Of a stretch of 64,000 nucleotides of DNA, positions 63,798 to 64,000 are shown in pieces; within the stretch, counting starts at the first letter, position 1, and every line of letters starts with the position of its first letter. Origin of the DNA: Aquibacillus kalidii (GTDB lineage Bacteria > Bacillota > Bacilli > Bacillales > Amphibacillaceae); assembly GCF_014280935.1 (NCBI RefSeq), contig NZ_JACLZI010000037.1, positions 1 through 64,000 on the forward strand, in the 5' to 3' direction. A program made the translations under genes and the position numbers. Below the pieces are notes generated by a model that was given only the letters and a program-made list of their open reading frames with translations, searched no databases and had not been told where the DNA came from.

Positions 63798-63806
63798 ATT
63801 ATAACA
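63798..63806 (-). promoter_or_regulatory. Possible extended -10 promoter of dnaD
   Basis: Minus sense TGTTATAAT is an extended -10 without a good -35. It lies about 20 bases before the dnaD start, after the terminator of asnS. Confidence 0.4.
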
Positions 63807-63864
63807 TGAATACACGTTGACGCTACCGTTAAGAAATAACAGTAGCTTGGTAAGTTAAACCATC

Positions 63865-63901
63865 CAAAAAGAAATAAATCCCTTGCACAACAGTGCAAGG
63901 G
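63865..63901 (-). terminator. Terminator of asnS
   Basis: CCCTTGCAC and GTGCAAGGG pair with a 4-base loop; minus sense continues ATTTATTTCTTTTT. Confidence 0.85.
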
Positions 63902-63912
63902 AACATACTATA

Positions 63913-64000
63913 TTATGGATATAAACGATTTAATAAGCGAGGGAATGGAATAGTTTCTCTAACATGTTCTACTCCTGAGATCCAAGCTACCGTTCTTTCT
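63913..64000 (-). CDS. asnS: Asparaginyl-tRNA synthetase, C-terminal end (window cut)
   Basis: The last 28 codons read ERTVAWISGVEHVRETIPFP, RLLNRLYP, which is the class II synthetase motif 3 region and C-terminus (RETIPFPR with the ATP-binding Arg). The rest lies outside the window. Order asnS-dnaD-nth is as in B. subtilis. Confidence 0.93.
   Translation of the reverse strand, partial: ERTVAWISGVEHVRETIPFPRLLNRLYP

Overview
The window is AT-rich, mostly minus-strand-coded Firmicute chromosome. Strong SD sequences, many GTG/TTG starts, spore genes (a CotD-type coat protein, an SspM-like SASP, YqfQ/VrrA), a type-B RNase P RNA and a right end ordered asnS-dnaD-nth-ypoC / ponA-recU / yppC-sspM-yppE / gpsB-rnpB-ypsC all place it in Bacillaceae. 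I infer a halotolerant lineage near Oceanobacillus/Virgibacillus/Gracilibacillus, but the genus is not proven by what is here.

Layout. 0-13 kb is accessory DNA: an IS256-family transposase cut by the window edge, then one-gene minus-strand units (GNAT, a T-box-controlled methyltransferase, a lipoprotein, a nucleoside deaminase, a flavodoxin-reductase-like protein, a group II PLP decarboxylase, small membrane proteins). Mixed in are decayed genes (a cytidine-deaminase stub, a DUF5694 gene broken by an amber codon, unidentified fragments) and dispersed repeats. 13-15.4 kb holds a MetNIQ-type ABC importer whose ATPase lacks the usual C-terminal sensor domain. 15.5-22.8 kb holds a CAP-domain protein, DinB, GNAT, a sulfoquinovosyl-lipid pair (SqdB plus SQD2/SqdX-like glycosyltransferase), an alpha/beta hydrolase and a FAD/Rieske oxidoreductase. 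22.9-32.7 kb holds a U32 pair (tRNA hydroxylation), acylphosphatase, ferredoxin, a LysM-M14 peptidase, a phosphatase, an AbrB-type membrane protein, fused MsrA-MsrB, YqfQ and small conserved proteins. 32.8-40.9 kb holds sbcCD, a divergent SOS-type promoter region with two LexA-like boxes between a WYL-like small protein and a YolD-like protein, a Tat export operon, and dfrA-thyA. 41-47.7 kb holds a lethal-factor-like secreted metalloprotease, an NlpC/P60 hydrolase, HD and DUF72 proteins, a cold-shock gene behind a possible small RNA, a preQ1 riboswitch with a queuosine-precursor transporter, an RNase H-like protein and small proteins. 47.8-54 kb holds an SDR, a three-subunit ba3-type oxidase, an M32 carboxypeptidase, YpsC and rnpB. 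54.5-64 kb is conserved core for division, spores, recombination and cell wall.

How the genes work together: GpsB and the class A PBP serve peptidoglycan synthesis; RecU, SbcCD, Nth, YolD and DnaD serve DNA repair and replication; dfrA-thyA serve thymidylate synthesis; SqdB-SqdX would make an anionic sulfolipid. The most interesting signals are the LexA-controlled divergent pair, the T-box on a methyltransferase, the degenerate repeat at successive gene junctions in 1.2-4.8 kb, and the sulfolipid pair. No CRISPR array or tRNA gene was found, and no clearly new multi-gene defence system.
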